Notes: generated from the letters alone by a model not told the origin. Positions 34,971 through 43,836 are shown, numbered from the stretch's first letter. The stretch: 64,000 nt of DNA from Emcibacteraceae bacterium (GCA_041396985.1 JAWKXO010000006.1:44936-108935); one strand, 5' to 3'. Translations and numbers: made by a program.

Positions 34971-35426
34971 CTAAAGGGCGGGAAAAGTCATTTTACGCTT
35001 AACCCGCCCGAACACGAAGCTGGAATCTATAGCGCCGACACCTGGAATGGTCGATATTTTTTCACGGACAAATATTTCATAACTTTTCAGATTTTCACTG
35101 ACCACGTGAAGCAGATAATCGGATGTCCCGGTCATCAGGTAACATTCCATAACCTCATCCAGATCAGCAATACCATTTTCAAAGGACTTAATACACTCTT
35201 CTGAATGTCGCTCAAGCCGTATATGGATAAATACGCTAAGCGCCAGACCATATTTGTCATGATCAACCAGTGCCGTGTAGCCGGTTATTATACCCTCATC
35301 CTCCAGTTTTCTGACACGGCGCAGACAGGGCGATGGTGACAGTCCCACCCGGTCTGCCAGGTCCTGATTACTTAACCTGCCATCCTGCTGTAAAGTCCTA
35401 ATAATCTTACGATCAATTGCGTCCAT
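34971..35426 (-). CDS. Lrp/AsnC-family regulator, likely controlling megL
   Basis: DNA-binding regulator of 151 residues: N-terminal helix-turn-helix (MDAIDRKIIRTLQQDGR to CLRRVRKLEDEGII, 1-50) and a C-terminal RAM ligand domain (about 65-140). The frame is open to 35453, but ATG 35426 has AAGGA 7 bases before it and gives the usual family N-terminus. It is divergent from the methionine gamma-lyase gene, as in many bacteria where an Lrp-type activator of sulfur amino acid breakdown sits next to its target. The amino acid ligand is not known; methionine or cysteine is the guess. Confidence 0.92.
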   Translation of the reverse strand: MDAIDRKIIRTLQQDGRLSNQDLADRVGLSPSPCLRRVRKLEDEGIITGYTALVDHDKYGLALSVFIHIRLERHSEECIKSFENGIADLDEVMECYLMTGTSDYLLHVVSENLKSYEIFVREKISTIPGVGAIDSSFVFGRVKRKMTFPAL

Positions 35427-35465
35427 TTTAAATTCCTTGGCATTTTCTGCCAATATTTAACTATA

Positions 35466-35509
35466 TATAAGCAAAATACGCAAGCACATTGCTTCGAATT
35501 TTTGCTATA
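35466..35509. promoter_or_regulatory. Nested inverted repeats between the Lrp gene and megL (candidate Lrp operator)
   Basis: An outer dyad TATAAGCAAAAT (35466-35477) mirrors ATTTTTGCTATA (35498-35509), with one unpaired base, and an inner dyad AAGCA-CAT-TGCTT lies at 35482-35494. A further ATTGCTTCAAT copy follows at 35510-35520. The dyads sit in the 124-base divergent region 42-57 bases before megL. Lrp-type proteins often bind such spaced, imperfect repeats. Confidence 0.5.
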
Positions 35510-35550
35510 ATTGCTTCAATTAATCAAAATGAAGTTTCAGGAGAAAACAC

Positions 35551-36783
35551 ATGACATCCGGCAATGAAAATAAACTCGGCTTTGCCACTCGGGCTATCCA
35601 CGAAGGATACGATCCCGCAACATCAGACGGGGCATTGGTCCCTCCAGTCTATATGACATCCACTTTTGCTTTTGAAACGGCGGAACAGGGCGGTGACATA
35701 TTTGCCGGTGAAATCCCGGGTCATGTCTATAGCCGCATATCAAATCCGACCCTTTCTCTTCTCGAGCAACGCCTGGCGAGCCTTGAAGGGGCTGAAGCGG
35801 CCATGGCAACGGCCTCCGGCATGGGGGCTATTACCTCTACTTTATGGACTTTACTTGAGCAGGGCGATGAAATCATTGTTGATAAAACGCTTTATGGATG
35901 CACATTTTCCTTCTTCCGGCACGGACTGACCAAATTCGGTGTCAGCATCAAACATGTTGATATGAAAAATCCTGAAAATATCCGGGGGCAAATTTCCGAT
36001 AAAACCAAAGTCATTTATTTTGAAACACCGGCCAACCCGAATATGCGCCTTGTTGACATTGAGGCAGTCTGTAAAATCGCCAAAGAGCATAATATCACCA
36101 CCGTGGTTGATAATACCTATGCAACACCCTACCTGACACGTCCTATCGCCCTTGGTGCGGACATCGTCGTTCATTCAGCAACAAAATATCTGGGTGGTCA
36201 CGGTGATCTGATTGCCGGTATCATTGCCGGGTCAGATGAGATAATTACCCGCATTCGGCTTGAAGGGGTAAAGGATATGACCGGTGCCGTGATGGCCCCC
36301 CTCACCGCATACCATATTATGCGCGGACTAAAAACACTGGAAATCCGTATGGACCGTCATTGCAGCAGTGCTGCAAAAGTGGCAGAAATGCTGGAATCGC
36401 ACCCTGCCGTTGCCAAAGTTTATTATCCGGGTCTTCAAAGCTTTGAGCAGCATGATGTTGCCGCCAAACAGATGAGCAAACCCGGCGGCATGATTGCCTT
36501 TGAACTTGTTGGCGGACTTGCCACGGGCATGCGTTTTATGAATGACCTTAAACTGATCAAACGCGCCGTCAGCCTCGGTGATGTGGATACGCTTATCCAG
36601 CATCCGGCCAGCATGACACATTCAACTTATACTCCGGAGGAGCGTGCCGAACATGATATTTCCGATAGCCTGGTCCGCATTTCCATTGGCCTTGAAACAC
36701 CGGAGGATATTATGCAGGATTTAAGATCAGCCCTTGATAATATTAAATTATCAGCAGTGGAAATTGACAGAATTGTCGCATAA
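35551..36783 (+). CDS. megL: Methionine gamma-lyase
   Basis: PLP enzyme splitting L-methionine to methanethiol, ammonia and 2-oxobutyrate. 410 residues. It follows Pseudomonas methionine gamma-lyase closely, including Cys117 in TLYGCTFSF (the Cys116 that marks this specificity against cystathionine lyases), the PLP lysine Lys212 in HSATKYLGG, and HPASMTHSTYTPEER near the end. Ribosome site AGGAG precedes ATG 35551. It is divergent from an Lrp-type regulator. The product methanethiol is toxic and volatile, so tight control is expected. Cystathionine gamma-lyase side activity is possible. Confidence 0.92.
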   Translation: MTSGNENKLGFATRAIHEGYDPATSDGALVPPVYMTSTFAFETAEQGGDIFAGEIPGHVYSRISNPTLSLLEQRLASLEGAEAAMATASGMGAITSTLWTLLEQGDEIIVDKTLYGCTFSFFRHGLTKFGVSIKHVDMKNPENIRGQISDKTKVIYFETPANPNMRLVDIEAVCKIAKEHNITTVVDNTYATPYLTRPIALGADIVVHSATKYLGGHGDLIAGIIAGSDEIITRIRLEGVKDMTGAVMAPLTAYHIMRGLKTLEIRMDRHCSSAAKVAEMLESHPAVAKVYYPGLQSFEQHDVAAKQMSKPGGMIAFELVGGLATGMRFMNDLKLIKRAVSLGDVDTLIQHPASMTHSTYTPEERAEHDISDSLVRISIGLETPEDIMQDLRSALDNIKLSAVEIDRIVA

Positions 36784-36786
36784 TAA

Positions 36787-36817
36787 AAAAAGGCCTGTTT
36801 TATAAACAGGCCTTTTT
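36787..36817. terminator. Bidirectional terminator between megL and ompW
   Basis: A 14-bp perfect stem (AAAAAGGCCTGTTT 36787-36800 with AAACAGGCCTTTTT 36804-36817) and a 3-base loop, with T tracts on both strands. It lies between convergent genes ending at 36783 and 36836 and serves both. Confidence 0.93.
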
Positions 36818-36835
36818 CATTAACAGAATTTGATA

Positions 36836-37468
36836 TTAGAATTTTTTACCTATACCGGCACCAATGATCCATGGATCAATTTTTACATGGGCAGTAACCG
36901 CACCGCCATTAATGCTGGCATCAGTTCTTAGGAACAGTTTCTTAACATCAACGTTAAGGAATGTATCTTCAGCAATTTCAAAATCCGCACCAGCCTGTAA
37001 TGAGAAACCAAAGCTGTCATTCAGATTAAAGCTCGTAATGGCTCCACCGGCTGCTTTTTCACTATAGAAAAATGTGTAGTTTACACCAGCACCAAAATAT
37101 GGCTTAACGCCGGTATCTGTTTGAACGTGGTATTGCAAGGAAAGTGTCGGAGGCAACAACCATGCGCTACCAAGGTCAGCGGACGCCCCAAGAGCCGTTC
37201 CAACACCAACAGCATTATGTTTTGTTGTTGCTGCAATCAGCTCCAGACCAATATTGTCAGCAATGAAGTATGTGAAGTCGACTTCTGGTACAATTTTATT
37301 ATCAATATCCACTGTACCGCCAATAGATGTGGTTGCACTTGCATCCGGTGCTACATAAATACCGCGTGCACGCACAAACAGATCACCTGCCTGCTGTGCA
37401 GAGGCCATTTCAGCTGAAATCATTGAAGCGGCAAAAAGTCCAAGACCCGCTAGTAATTTTTTTGACAT
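36836..37468 (-). CDS. ompW: OmpW-family outer membrane protein
   Basis: Eight-stranded beta-barrel of the outer membrane that lets small hydrophobic molecules pass. 210 residues with a signal peptide (1-24, ending ASAQQ), GDLFVRARGIYVAPD at the mature N-terminus, the LPPTLSLQYH segment and a terminal Phe, as barrel assembly requires. Ribosome site AGGAGG precedes ATG 37468. An FNR/FixK-type box sits 62 bases upstream of the start, and OmpW is FNR-controlled in enteric bacteria, so oxygen-linked regulation is plausible. Confidence 0.93.
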   Translation of the reverse strand: MSKKLLAGLGLFAASMISAEMASAQQAGDLFVRARGIYVAPDASATTSIGGTVDIDNKIVPEVDFTYFIADNIGLELIAATTKHNAVGVGTALGASADLGSAWLLPPTLSLQYHVQTDTGVKPYFGAGVNYTFFYSEKAAGGAITSFNLNDSFGFSLQAGADFEIAEDTFLNVDVKKLFLRTDASINGGAVTAHVKIDPWIIGAGIGKKF

Positions 37469-37529
37469 TTTAATTCCTCCTGTCAGTTTTTGTTAAGCCA
37501 TCAATACGATTATTAGCGACTTAAAATCT

Positions 37530-37543
37530 TTGACCGGGGTCAA
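37530..37543 (-). promoter_or_regulatory. FNR/FixK-type box in the ompW - nitrilase intergenic region
   Basis: TTGAC-CGGG-GTCAA is a perfect dyad with five-base arms and the 4-base spacing of FNR/FixK boxes (consensus TTGAT-N4-ATCAA). It lies 62 bases upstream of ompW and 77 before the nitrilase start. No FNR-family gene is in the window. Confidence 0.55.
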
Positions 37544-37619
37544 TTAACTTGCAATAATTGTCTCTACTAAGGGAAATTATCAAAAATAAGAAAATTCAAT
37601 CCGGATCAGAAAGAAAAAA

Positions 37620-38564
37620 ATGATAAAAACACTCTCTGTTCTTCAGATCGGCGCCTCAATGGATGGCACACAGGCGACTCTGGATAAAATTCTGGGCTAT
37701 GAGAAAGAAATCATGGCTGCAGGGTCAGATATTCTGGTTTTGCCGGAAGCCATTCTCGGCGGATATCCCAAAGGGGAAAGCTTTGGCACCCAACTTGGCT
37801 TTCGGCAGGAAAGCGGAAGAATAAGTTATCAGAAATATTTTGATCAGGCCGTTGAACTCTCCGGTTCTGAAATATCAGAGCTTTGCTCATTATCTGCACG
37901 GACGGACACAGAAATCGTTGCTGGCGTCATCGAAAAGTCTGGATCCACTTTATACTGCACGGCTATTTTTATTGACCCGGAATTGGGGCTTACCCATAAA
38001 CACAGGAAGTTAATGCCGACCGGTTCCGAACGACTAATATGGGGTCAGGGTGACGGCTCAACCCTGCCCGTCGTTGAAACACCTGCCGGCAAGGCGGGTG
38101 CCATCATTTGCTGGGAAAATTATATGCCTTTGCTTCGCACCGCGATGTATGCCAAGGGTATTGAAATCTGGTGTGCGCCAACCGTTGATGCACGGCCCGT
38201 ATGGCAGTCCACTATGCAACATATTGCCCTTGAAGGGCGCTGCTTTGTCGTAAGTGCGTGTCAGTATCAGCCATCACCAAAGGCACTGGGACTGGAAATT
38301 CCAAACTGGCCCTTGGATGAAGACCTGATCAGTGGCGGCAGCGTTATATTCGGCCCGCTTGGCGAGCGCTTGGCAGGTCCTTTATTGGGAAGCGAAGGTC
38401 TTATTTCGGCAACCATTGATTTAAATGAAATCGCTCGCGCCCGTTATGATATGGACGTGATCGGGCATTATGCACGTCCGGACATTTTTGAACTTCGCGT
38501 CAATGAAACCCCGCGTCAGTCCGTCACACTATTTGTCGATGATAATGAGGATAACCAAGTTTAA
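37620..38564 (+). CDS. Nitrilase-family hydrolase
   Basis: Carbon-nitrogen hydrolase with nitrilase features, 314 residues. The catalytic triad is Glu43 (LPEAILGGYPKG), Lys130 (HKHRKLMPTG) and Cys164 (AIICWENYMPLLR), with SERLIWGQGDGS between, the pattern of true nitrilases (aliphatic or aryl nitrile to acid plus ammonia). It stands alone after the ompW promoter. The substrate could be a plant-type nitrile or a cyanoamino acid; this cannot be told here. Confidence 0.92.
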   Translation: MIKTLSVLQIGASMDGTQATLDKILGYEKEIMAAGSDILVLPEAILGGYPKGESFGTQLGFRQESGRISYQKYFDQAVELSGSEISELCSLSARTDTEIVAGVIEKSGSTLYCTAIFIDPELGLTHKHRKLMPTGSERLIWGQGDGSTLPVVETPAGKAGAIICWENYMPLLRTAMYAKGIEIWCAPTVDARPVWQSTMQHIALEGRCFVVSACQYQPSPKALGLEIPNWPLDEDLISGGSVIFGPLGERLAGPLLGSEGLISATIDLNEIARARYDMDVIGHYARPDIFELRVNETPRQSVTLFVDDNEDNQV

Positions 38565-38631
38565 TTGACAGAATTAATAATTCAACGTTACTATCAATCA
38601 GGCAATGATGCTGATTTGGGAGCTTTAAGAA

Positions 38632-39396
38632 ATGACTGAATTCTGCAATATAATGTCACAATCAGAGAATGAAATTGAAGTAGCAGACGGGGTATTTGTT
38701 CGAAGACGAAAATTCTTAATTGGCGGACTGTCAACATTTGCTCTTGCCGGACTTATGTCATCACTTCCATTGCGAAAGGTTTTTGCCCAATCAGGCGCCT
38801 TATCTTATGAGCAGTTCTTATCGCTCGCCAACCCATTGGCAAAATCATTGGTTGGTGACACCACCACCGAAGGACAGGATCAGTATCTTCATTCGCTCGC
38901 CGCAATAGCCGCCAAAATTGATAGTGTTCCCGAGCCGGCCGCCTGGAATGACAGCACCCAGAGTTTCAAACCAGGTACGGACATTGGCTTTACCCCGGGC
39001 GGGGAAGGTTTTACCGTTCTTCACTGGCGCATGGCCCCTAACACCCGGATCCGCCTTCACCGCCATGATTACGGCAATGTTGTCACTGTCGGGCTTGGTG
39101 GCGATGCCCGCGTTGAAAATTATGAAATTGCTGATGAAAATCAGGACTATGTACCTGGAAAAACCTTCCGGGTTCGAAAAACTGTTGATCAGCAATTAAC
39201 TCCGGGCAATATAAATCTGGTTTCACTCGACAGAAACTACATTCACGGCTTTACCGCCGGACCGGACGGTGCCCATGGACTGGACATCACAACACGGATT
39301 AAACCGAAACCGGACCATGGCACCCCTTATCTAAGCGTCAGCAATAAGGCGACGGACGAAGTCAGGCAAATCTATGAGGCAGAATGGGAAGAATAA
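38632..39396 (+). CDS. Tat-exported cupin-like protein
   Basis: Protein of 254 residues with a twin-arginine signal (FVRRRKFLIGGLSTF, about 22-36, ending FAQSG) and a cupin-type beta-barrel. The metal-site region is TRIRLHRHDYGN (near 142-153) with a second His in NYIHGFTAG. Cupins bind a metal and can act as dioxygenases or isomerases; which applies is unclear. It resembles Tat-exported cysteine dioxygenase-like proteins in size and layout only. ATG 38632 has GGGAG 9 bases before it; ATG 38653 is possible. It converges on the GMC dehydrogenase unit. Confidence 0.72.
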   Translation: MTEFCNIMSQSENEIEVADGVFVRRRKFLIGGLSTFALAGLMSSLPLRKVFAQSGALSYEQFLSLANPLAKSLVGDTTTEGQDQYLHSLAAIAAKIDSVPEPAAWNDSTQSFKPGTDIGFTPGGEGFTVLHWRMAPNTRIRLHRHDYGNVVTVGLGGDARVENYEIADENQDYVPGKTFRVRKTVDQQLTPGNINLVSLDRNYIHGFTAGPDGAHGLDITTRIKPKPDHGTPYLSVSNKATDEVRQIYEAEWEE

Positions 39397-39405
39397 ACCC
39401 CTGCT

Positions 39406-40119
39406 TTAACCTGGCAGATTTGCAATTATTTCATTTAAATGCGCCATAGCCTCACCTGTCGGGCCGGGATAATCGCCCAGTATTGGAGTATTCCCCATAT
39501 ACCCAATATCCGTCATACCTTCCGGGCTGGTGAAATAAGCGCCAAACACCAATGTACGAAGTTTGGCAAAGAAAAGAACAGCATGTTCAAATTCAGGGTC
39601 GTCTGCTTTGGCAGAATAAGCAATATCATCAATAATCTTATTCTGATCATCAGTGCCAGCATCCATAAATCCCTTTTTAAAGCGGCGATTTGCTTCATCA
39701 TCCAGCCACTGAAGCCCGTTTAAAATAAGCTCCCGATCATTATGCTGCGCTTCATACGGTGCGCTGACCCATTCGTCAATGACGTCCGGAACACCAACCT
39801 CCACCGCTGATGGGCCATTGTCATCTGCCGGACAGATTATATCGCTTAAGTGCGCCATCAGATTTAGCTGGTTTTTATCTAAGGTTAGGGACCAGGGCGT
39901 TGTCGGGTTTAACATATCCGGATCCTGGCCATATTTGGGCCCTGTAATTCGGCCAAACTTCATATTGGGCCAATTACTGCCATTTTTTACTTCCGGCAGT
40001 TCGGGGGCTGGTGCATCACATGATACAACAACACCGCCAATCACAACATAGGTCGTTAATGACCCCAGCCATTTCAGGCTGTCCCGTCGGTTTATTCTTG
40101 AAATATAATTTTTACTCAT
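39406..40119 (-). CDS. Gluconate 2-dehydrogenase subunit 3-like Tat lipoprotein (GMC partner)
   Basis: Small subunit that carries the GMC flavoprotein across the membrane and assists it. 237 residues, with a Tat motif (NRRDSLKWLG, Arg11-Arg12) and a hydrophobic stretch ending VVVSC (Cys34), which fits a lipobox, so the mature complex may be membrane-anchored. The family domain (residues 90-235) includes ADDNGPSAVEVGVPDVIDEW. Its start overlaps the GMC stop as ATGA, giving coupled translation. It is typical of glucoside 3-dehydrogenase and gluconate or fructose dehydrogenase units. Confidence 0.88.
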   Translation of the reverse strand: MSKNYISRINRRDSLKWLGSLTTYVVIGGVVVSCDAPAPELPEVKNGSNWPNMKFGRITGPKYGQDPDMLNPTTPWSLTLDKNQLNLMAHLSDIICPADDNGPSAVEVGVPDVIDEWVSAPYEAQHNDRELILNGLQWLDDEANRRFKKGFMDAGTDDQNKIIDDIAYSAKADDPEFEHAVLFFAKLRTLVFGAYFTSPEGMTDIGYMGNTPILGDYPGPTGEAMAHLNEIIANLPG

Positions 40120-41807
40120 AGCTGACCTCCCTTAATTTTTGCGGCAAGCTCAGTGGCATTTTTCATCGCCAGAGTAAGGATGGTAATGGTGCAGTTTTTA
40201 TGCGGGTTTGAGGCAAATACCCCTCCATCCATGATGTAAAGATTTTCCACATCCCAGGTCTGCCCCCATTTATTGGTGACAGAGGTTTTCGGGTTATCCC
40301 CCATTCTTGTCGTGCCAACCTCATGAATAATCTGCCCGCCAGCAAGGATCGCTTCTTCCGGTTTTCGTTTGGGTGATGTGACATATCCACCCATGGCATT
40401 AATAATCTTTTCCCCCCATTCCAGGCCGTGGGCTGTCTGGTTAAGTTCTTCCTCCGACCATTTCCAATGAAATTTAAGAACCGGAATACCCCATTTATCT
40501 TTTACATCCGGGTCAATTTCGCAGTAACAATCGTCGCTGACCACCATTTCCCCGCGCAAGGCAAAGGTAATATTGCTGCCATATTCATCCCGGACCGCCT
40601 GTTTTGCCGATGTCCCATAGCCATCAACATTGGCCCCGATACCCATGCTTGGCGCTTCAAAGCCACCATCAATTTCAAGGTGGTAGCCGCGTTTGAAATT
40701 GACACTGCCATTATCCTGACCTTCATAATCCCACCATGGAATATAAAGATGATTTCCGGCAAGCCCGTCTTCATTATATCTTGGCCGTCCTTTAAGCGCC
40801 GGAATATGCCCGCTTATATCGGCACCGGTACTGTCCATGAGGTTACGACCCACCTGACCGCTTGAATTGGCAAGCCCGTTTGGAAATTTTTCACTTTTTG
40901 AATTAAGCATCAGGCGCGCTGTTTCACAGGCACTGGCGGCCAGAATAACCACCCTTGCATCAACACGGACATCCTCTCTGGTTTTTCTGTTTACAAAAGT
41001 CACACCGGACGCCTTGCCATTCTCATCAAGATGGACTTCCTTAACCATTGCATCCGTCACCAACCTTAAATTTCCTGTATCTTTCGCCCATGGAATAACC
41101 GATGTTGTCGTCTGGAACGCGGCCCCGATGGCGCATCCACGCCCGCAGTGAGTGGCATTGAAGCAGGCTTCCCTGTCCCCAATCGGCCGGGTCAATACGG
41201 CACGGCGCATCGGTACAATAGGAAGACCCAGTTTATCACAAGCTGCCTTTACCAATAGTTCATAAACCCGCGGCTGGGCATGCGGCTGCAATACACCTTC
41301 ACCAGAATCGGGTACATCATAAATGCCCGGATTATTGCCGGAAACACCCACCAGTTTTTCACATTGATCATACCATGGCTGAACTTCTTCATAATCAAGC
41401 GGCCAGTCAACACCAAGGCCATCATGGCTGAACGGTTTAAAATCCCGATCATTGAAACGGGGAACATAACGGCCAAAATGATTTGTTCGCCCCCCCAGCA
41501 TCCTGGCCCGCCACCATAAAAATTCCGTTCCGTCCGCTTTTGTATAAGGCTCGCCCGGCACTGTCCAGCCGCCGTCCACAGTACCGTCATAATAACCGAA
41601 ATCCTTATCTGATGTGCTCACCCCCCTTAATGGGGCCTGATGATTTTCCATAAACATTGGTGTTTCAGTCACCGGATCATAGTCTCGTCCTGCTTCAAGC
41701 ATCAATACTCGAATACCTGCTTCAGTCAGAATGTGGGCTGCCATACCACCGCCCGCACCTGAACCGACGATGACAACATCATATTCAAAACCTTCAAATG
41801 TAGCCAT
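40116..41807 (-). CDS. GMC-family FAD dehydrogenase (glucoside 3-/gluconate 2-dehydrogenase type)
   Basis: Flavin dehydrogenase of the glucose-methanol-choline family, 563 residues, probably periplasmic as a passenger of the Tat subunit encoded next. It has the FAD site VVIVGSGAGGG (11-21), GGRTNHFGRYVPRF near 116, CGRGCAIGAAFQTT near 213, and the C-terminal ASNPHKNCTITILTLAM with the catalytic His/Asn region. A DUF1080 (3-keto-glycoside hydrolase) gene lies divergent at 41923, which supports oxidation of sugars at C3. No cytochrome c subunit is adjacent, so the electron acceptor is unknown. Confidence 0.9.
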   Translation of the reverse strand: MATFEGFEYDVVIVGSGAGGGMAAHILTEAGIRVLMLEAGRDYDPVTETPMFMENHQAPLRGVSTSDKDFGYYDGTVDGGWTVPGEPYTKADGTEFLWWRARMLGGRTNHFGRYVPRFNDRDFKPFSHDGLGVDWPLDYEEVQPWYDQCEKLVGVSGNNPGIYDVPDSGEGVLQPHAQPRVYELLVKAACDKLGLPIVPMRRAVLTRPIGDREACFNATHCGRGCAIGAAFQTTTSVIPWAKDTGNLRLVTDAMVKEVHLDENGKASGVTFVNRKTREDVRVDARVVILAASACETARLMLNSKSEKFPNGLANSSGQVGRNLMDSTGADISGHIPALKGRPRYNEDGLAGNHLYIPWWDYEGQDNGSVNFKRGYHLEIDGGFEAPSMGIGANVDGYGTSAKQAVRDEYGSNITFALRGEMVVSDDCYCEIDPDVKDKWGIPVLKFHWKWSEEELNQTAHGLEWGEKIINAMGGYVTSPKRKPEEAILAGGQIIHEVGTTRMGDNPKTSVTNKWGQTWDVENLYIMDGGVFASNPHKNCTITILTLAMKNATELAAKIKGGQL

Positions 41808-41922
41808 AACTTCTGTTCCTCCCTTACCTTTCCAAAACTATAAACCATATCAAGCGAATTGACAGCCCCTAATTGTCTGATTACTCTGAAATAAAAATAT
41901 TCATTTTATAGGGAGCAATAAA

Positions 41923-42651
41923 TTGAAAAAAATCACAATTATTTCAGCACTCTTTTTTGCAGTTTCATTGGGGCTGGCTTTTGCGCAAATGGTGCCGGAG
42001 CCGAGAGCGACCGAAGTCTGGGGCAAAGAGCCGGTAAAAGTAACCCCGGGTGAAAATGGCTCCCCACCATCTGACGCGATCATTCTGGATCATTCGGCAT
42101 GGGAAAGCATTGATGGCGGTGAAAATAAATGGGATAATAAAGACGGTGTGATAACCATAAACCCCGGCACAAAGGATATCAGAACGATACAATCCTTTGG
42201 TGACGTGCAGCTTCATATAGAATGGCGTATTCCAGAACTTGGTCCGGAATTCAAGGATCAGGACCGCGGCAACAGCGGTGTCTATTTGCAGCAGTTTTAT
42301 GAAGTTCAGGTTTTGGATAGCTACACCAACAAAACCTATAATAACGGTCAGGCGGGATCACTTTACAAACAATATATCCCGCTTGTAAACGCCACTAAGC
42401 CGGCCATGGAGTGGCAGACTTATGATATAATTTATACGGCCCCACATTTTGGAAAAAATGGAACAGTAATCAGCCCCGCCCGCATGACAGTGCTTCATAA
42501 CGGGGTTCTGATCCAGAATAATGTTTCCCTATTGGGGCCAACCGTCTATATCGGTGCGCCGGTCTATGAACCCCATGGTAATCTGCCGATTTATTTACAG
42601 GATCATAATCATAAAGTCAGCTACCGCAATATATGGGTCAGGGAACTTTAA
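41923..42651 (+). CDS. Secreted DUF1080 protein (3-keto-glycoside hydrolase-like)
   Basis: Periplasmic protein of 242 residues with signal peptide (1-21, ending AFAQM) and a DUF1080 / 3-keto-disaccharide hydrolase domain of concanavalin-like fold. Marks are the DVQLHIEWRIP strand, GNSGVYLQQFYEVQVLDSY and the closing QDHNHKVSYRNIWVREL. Members cleave or bind glycosides oxidised at C3. It is divergent from a GMC dehydrogenase pair, the enzyme type that makes such 3-keto sugars. Start is TTG 41923 with GGGAG 7 bases before it. The next gene overlaps its end by 19 bases. Confidence 0.88.
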   Translation: MKKITIISALFFAVSLGLAFAQMVPEPRATEVWGKEPVKVTPGENGSPPSDAIILDHSAWESIDGGENKWDNKDGVITINPGTKDIRTIQSFGDVQLHIEWRIPELGPEFKDQDRGNSGVYLQQFYEVQVLDSYTNKTYNNGQAGSLYKQYIPLVNATKPAMEWQTYDIIYTAPHFGKNGTVISPARMTVLHNGVLIQNNVSLLGPTVYIGAPVYEPHGNLPIYLQDHNHKVSYRNIWVREL

Positions 42652-43175
42652 CTTTTATCAGTGTGGGGGAAACCATAGAAACTATTCTAAAAACAGCAAC
42701 AACTGATGATGAGGATGCGATCAATGAAGTGATCAGGGCATCCTTTTCATCACTTCTGACATCAAAATATGACGATATATCACTTTCAGCGGTTCTCCCG
42801 CAGATAACAAAAATAAATCCTATCCTGTTATCCTGCGGTACATACTATATTCTCAAAAACAAACAGAATAAAATTATGGGCTGTGGCGGCTGGACCCATG
42901 AACAGCCGGGGACTACCGAGCGCATTATTGGAGAAGCCCACCTTCGGCATTTTGCCACCCATCCGGATTTTATCGGTCGCGGAGTCGGACGGACCATTTT
43001 TGATCATTGTAAGGTGATGGCAAAGCAGGGAAATATCCATCGGTTTATGTGCTACGCCACGCTGAATGCTGAAATTTTTTATAAATCCCTCGGTTTTAAA
43101 ACAGAAAAGCCAATGAATATCGACCTCGGGGAAGGACTGTCCCTCCCCGCGCTTTTAATGACTGCCGAAATTTAA
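42633..43175 (+). CDS. GNAT-family acetyltransferase
   Basis: Acetyltransferase of 180 residues with the GNAT fold. The acetyl-CoA site is FIGRGVGRTIFDHCKVMA (near 118-135), and NAEIFYKSLGFKTEKP marks the family C-terminus. ATG 42633 overlaps the DUF1080 gene by 19 bases; the first 15 residues are weak and GTG 42663 is an alternative start. The substrate is unknown. It ends 11 bases from the convergent OsmC gene. Confidence 0.82.
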   Translation: MGQGTLTFISVGETIETILKTATTDDEDAINEVIRASFSSLLTSKYDDISLSAVLPQITKINPILLSCGTYYILKNKQNKIMGCGGWTHEQPGTTERIIGEAHLRHFATHPDFIGRGVGRTIFDHCKVMAKQGNIHRFMCYATLNAEIFYKSLGFKTEKPMNIDLGEGLSLPALLMTAEI

Positions 43176-43186
43176 TTTTAGGGCTT

Positions 43187-43795
43187 TTAATTTTCCGGCA
43201 GGTTACCAGACCGGTTAACCGCTTCCTTACCATTATAAATAAGCCGCGTCGACCAGGGGATCGGATTTCGTAGAGCATAATGGGCCATGCAGCCACCTTC
43301 CGCCTCGCTTAAAAGATCCATAATCTTTTCTTCTGATTCAGGGCTTTCAATAATGACATGAGTTTCAACCATGTCACAGCCCCCTTCCGTCATATAGCCG
43401 TGATCACGCATATGACCAAGATTGGTTCTGAATTTAATCCGCTGTTCCAGCTTCAGGCTATCCACCTGAATTTTACGCGCCGTTAAAATATCGGTTAAAT
43501 GCGTCATCAGACAAAAGCCAATCCCCGCCGCAAAAAAAGCAAGCGGCGGCGGTGCCGTATCCTCTCCCACCGGTGGTTGCTCATCACAATATAATTTCAC
43601 CGGACTAAAGCCTGGAATATTTACGGACACCACACCTTTCTTGGATTGCATTTTGCCGGCTTCCGCGACCAAATTCACATCAAAGCAATATGGTTCGGGG
43701 TGACGCGCTTTTTTGAACGGCCCCACTTCAAACTGTGTTGGGGCAATTGGCTCTTCGCTTCGCTCTCCAACGTGGTAAAATTTTTCTTCTGACAT
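43187..43795 (-). CDS. OsmC-family protein
   Basis: OsmC/Ohr-fold protein of 202 residues, probably a thiol-dependent peroxidase or redox sensor. The two family cysteines are present, one in EPYCFDVNL and one in GIGFCLMTHLTDIL. A GGGAG ribosome site precedes ATG 43795. It is divergent from an Lrp-type regulator gene with a dyad between them, suggesting local control. The substrate type (organic peroxide or other) is not known. Confidence 0.87.
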   Translation of the reverse strand: MSEEKFYHVGERSEEPIAPTQFEVGPFKKARHPEPYCFDVNLVAEAGKMQSKKGVVSVNIPGFSPVKLYCDEQPPVGEDTAPPPLAFFAAGIGFCLMTHLTDILTARKIQVDSLKLEQRIKFRTNLGHMRDHGYMTEGGCDMVETHVIIESPESEEKIMDLLSEAEGGCMAHYALRNPIPWSTRLIYNGKEAVNRSGNLPEN

Positions 43796-43836
43796 TTTAT
43801 TGCTCCCAAATGAGTGATGAAATTAATCAGATATTA

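Noticed and set aside
35454..35550. Possible SAM riboswitch before megL
   Set aside because: The gap is short and filled with protein-type dyads; no SAM-II style pseudoknot elements are visible.
40428..40865. Plus-strand ORF of 145 codons inside the GMC dehydrogenase gene
   Set aside because: Shadow of the conserved GMC frame with no ribosome site or recognisable domain.
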